A DNA stretch of 6,950 nucleotides from RGIG5952 sp045603485 (GTDB lineage: Bacteria > Verrucomicrobiota > Kiritimatiellia > RFP12 > JAAYLN01). Shown one piece after another: positions 5,287 through 6,950 of the stretch (position 1 is its first letter; each line of letters starts with the position of its first letter). Under the pieces are notes generated by a model. The model saw nothing but the letters and a program-made list of their open reading frames with translations. It did not search any database and had not been told where the DNA came from. Made by a program: the position numbers and the translations under genes. The stretch lies in the NCBI GenBank assembly GCA_045603485.1, contig JAZUMF010000061.1, forward strand, positions 1-6,950, read 5' to 3'.

Positions 5287-6396
5287 ATGAATTTAAGAGT
5301 AATTACTCTTTGCGCAATTCCATTGCTTATTTCACTTACCGCATTCTCCCAAGAGCGTGTCAGGAGTTTAAGACCTAAGTATACCTCCGAAATGACCGTG
5401 GTTGGATATACCGGTGGTGAAACTCTTACCAATTTCCCTGTTGCGGTACGCATATCGCCAAGCAATATCGAGGGCTTCAACTACAACCAGTGCAAAGGAC
5501 AAAGCGATATCGTATTCTCCGATGCAAACGGAATGACATTGCCACACGAAATTGAGTGCTGGAATACAAATGGAGAATCAGTTGCTTGGGTTTCGCTCCC
5601 AACTATGACAACCAATAACCCTACAACTTTCACTATGAACTGGAAGCTTGGCGCCGAACCAGATTCCTGCTCGACTTCCGTTTGGACAAATCCCAAATAC
5701 CTTGGCGTATGGCACATGAATACGCCATACGATGCTACCCTGTCTGCCAATTATCAAACCAATTCTGTTGGGACATTCCACGCAAAAATGATAGGCGCCT
5801 CCCCTTCGATTGTAAACACCGGAAAAATCGGAACCGAGTTAATCAATAAATATGCAAAGGATTCTGTTGGTGATATTCTATCTATTCCTGCGCCATTAAC
5901 CAATGGGCTTAATCAAGTGGGCTTTGTAATTTCTGGATGGAGTTATTGGCAAGGCTACAATCGCTATGGCGGCACATATATTTTTTACATAAGCACAACT
6001 TCTACAGGTTCATACCATTGGCGTCTCCATGTTGCCATCAATAAGATTGCGGCAAAATTTGGAACCGACAACCACATATTCATTGGAGACAATAAAATTA
6101 ATTCTGGATGGCTCAATTGGGCTGTTAGAGTTAAAAATAGAAAAGTTTACGAATACTTTGTAAATGGAAAATTACTGCTGACAGTTACTGAAGATGCACA
6201 GAATATATCCCTGTCTGATGGTATGTTGGTACAAACTGGCGGCACTTCAGGACATTCAGACGAATTGCGCATCCACAACATTGCCGCCTCCGACGATTGG
6301 ATTAAAGCAGAATACGATTCCGTAAGCAATGCGAAATTCGTCACCGCAGCACCTGCCGTCCGCCGCCCAGTTCCACTTCAATTCATCATACGGTAA
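5287..6396 (+). CDS. Secreted DUF2341 and LamG-like (concanavalin A-like) domain protein
   Basis: This is a 369-residue exported protein. Residues 1-21 form a signal peptide (hydrophobic 5-19, likely cut after AFS). Residues about 38-125 match the DUF2341 pattern: GYTGGETLTNFPVAVRIS, then DIVFSDANG, LPHEIECWN and WVSLPTM. A LamG/concanavalin A-like jelly-roll follows from about 139 (LGVWHM) to 345, with GWLNWAVRV (274-282), the strand YFVNGKLL (290-297) and the closing DELRIHNIAASDDWIKAEYD (about 325-344). DUF2341 with a LamG-like domain is typical of extracellular proteins thought to bind glycans or help degrade polysaccharide. No catalytic motif is seen, so the role is inferred as binding or adhesion. 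The C-terminus (RRPVPLQFIIR) has no recognised sorting signal, and its last codons overlap the MATE remnant on the other strand by 19 bases. A run of eight T (6407-6414) follows without a convincing hairpin. The start is the first ATG after the repeated leader. Confidence 0.85.
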   Translation: MNLRVITLCAIPLLISLTAFSQERVRSLRPKYTSEMTVVGYTGGETLTNFPVAVRISPSNIEGFNYNQCKGQSDIVFSDANGMTLPHEIECWNTNGESVAWVSLPTMTTNNPTTFTMNWKLGAEPDSCSTSVWTNPKYLGVWHMNTPYDATLSANYQTNSVGTFHAKMIGASPSIVNTGKIGTELINKYAKDSVGDILSIPAPLTNGLNQVGFVISGWSYWQGYNRYGGTYIFYISTTSTGSYHWRLHVAINKIAAKFGTDNHIFIGDNKINSGWLNWAVRVKNRKVYEYFVNGKLLLTVTEDAQNISLSDGMLVQTGGTSGHSDELRIHNIAASDDWIKAEYDSVSNAKFVTAAPAVRRPVPLQFIIR

Positions 6397-6752
6397 CTCT
6401 CAACTGTTTTTTTTATAAGAAACTTGTATTCCTTTAAGAGCGGTGGTATTGTCGCCAGTTGAGCAACTACATCAGAAATCGGCATTGCAAGCCAAACGCC
6501 AAGTATGTGGTTTGTCATAAAGTAAGGCAAAATCCAAACAATTGGAAGCAAGCAGAAGCATTGCCTTAAAAGCGAGAGCATTATCGCCACGCGCGGCTTA
6601 CCCACCGCCTGGAAATAGGTTGTGGCCGACACATTGACAAAGATTGTCCAAATCATGCAATTTGCAATGCGTATCGCATAAGCCGATGCATTAACGACAT
6701 CGGGCTCTCTGGCGAAAACACGCGCAAAGGCCTTAGCAAACAATTCCATACC
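6378..6752 (-). pseudogene. MATE-family efflux transporter, C-terminal fragment
   Basis: On the minus strand, about 125 codons encode the last part of a multidrug/Na+ (or H+) antiporter of the MATE family, closest in style to MepA-like members. Numbered from an internal ATG (6749), visible marks are FVNVSATTYFQAVGKPR (about 37-53), SLLRQ (59-63), a hydrophobic segment with LLPIVWILP (67-75), and GVWLAMPISD (84-93), then a charged tail. Full MATE proteins have about 450 residues and twelve membrane helices, so roughly two thirds is missing. The frame stays open upstream of the ATG only to a TGA at 6786-6788, and transposase sequence starts at about 6754, so the ATG is probably an internal Met and not a real start. 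The stop overlaps the end of the convergent DUF2341 gene by 19 bases. The fragment is almost certainly non-functional. Confidence 0.85.
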
Positions 6753-6753
6753 A

Positions 6754-6936
6754 AGGCATGCAGACTCAATACTTGAATATTTTGTTCATAAGGATTCCAA
6801 CGGTTTTGGCGAAGGGATAAATAACAAAATTAAAGTGATAAAACGAATGGCATATGGCTTTCATGATTTTGAATACTTTCGCTTGAAGATACTTGCAGCA
6901 ACTGGTTATTTGAAAGCATTACCTTTCATAAACTAA
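6754..6936 (+). pseudogene. ISL3-family transposase, C-terminal fragment
   Basis: The plus strand reads RHADSILEYFVHKDSNGFGE followed by GINNKIKVIKRMAYGF, HDFEYFRLKIL and a short tail ending KALPFIN at a TAA (6934-6936). The block NNKIKVIKRMAYGF...FEYFRLKI is the hallmark C-terminus of ISL3-type DDE transposases (about 400 residues), including the late catalytic Glu region (GEGINNKIK). Only about 60 codons remain, and the reading frame has no start. The fragment abuts the MATE remnant head to head at about 6750-6756, so both genes lost their 5' ends at one junction. The terminal inverted repeat, if present, would lie at or beyond the window end. Confidence 0.85.
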
Positions 6937-6950
6937 ACTTGATACAACTT

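Noticed and set aside
6387..6414. Terminator after the DUF2341 gene
   Set aside because: Eight T are present, but only a five-base stem with a 29-base loop can be drawn, so I do not call it.

Overview
This window reads as a stretch of accessory chromosome from a Gram-negative bacterium that secretes large repeat-rich surface or extracellular proteins. A DUF2341 plus LamG-like protein, a long beta-helix protein with a divergent InlB/Flg_new-type repeat, moderate-to-low GC intergenic DNA and scattered short repeat words fit the PVC group, for example an uncultured Kiritimatiellota or Lentisphaerota. That assignment is an inference from protein style, since no rRNA or lineage marker is present. 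The only housekeeping gene is purM.

Layout. Bases 1-240 hold a promoter remnant and a long, foldable 5' leader for a 919-residue secreted protein (241-3000). That protein is two copies of one module, each ending its beta-helix with a small beta domain, joined by an InlB-like linker domain. After a gene-free but structured spacer (3001-3257), purM (3359-4474) sits alone with a near-consensus sigma70 promoter (3258-3286) and a strong intrinsic terminator (4502-4532). Bases 4551-4902 are a mosaic of short tandem words (7-, 8- and 9-mers, in both orientations) punctuated by three copies of a GGCCTGTCCCC-type motif and a 54-bp direct repeat. Next come an AT-rich stretch with a palindrome, a run of ten G (5095-5104), and a second copy of the promoter-leader found at position 1. 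This copy drives a 369-residue secreted DUF2341/LamG-like protein (5287-6396). The right end is wreckage: the C-terminal third of a MATE efflux gene on the minus strand, whose end overlaps the previous gene, joined head to head with the last ~60 codons of an ISL3-type transposase.

How the parts relate. The most notable signal is that two unrelated secreted-protein genes 5 kb apart begin with the same ~140-bp promoter-leader, about 95% identical, although their coding sequences share nothing. The two copies preserve an RNA fold, including one compensated base pair (C-G in copy 1, U-A in copy 2), and a 14-codon open reading frame. In copy 1 the pairing segments can form mutually exclusive helices. 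This suggests a dispersed regulatory cassette placed in front of surface-protein genes, with the G10 tract beside copy 2 as a possible phase-variable element. purM looks like an unlinked core gene lying between two accessory units.
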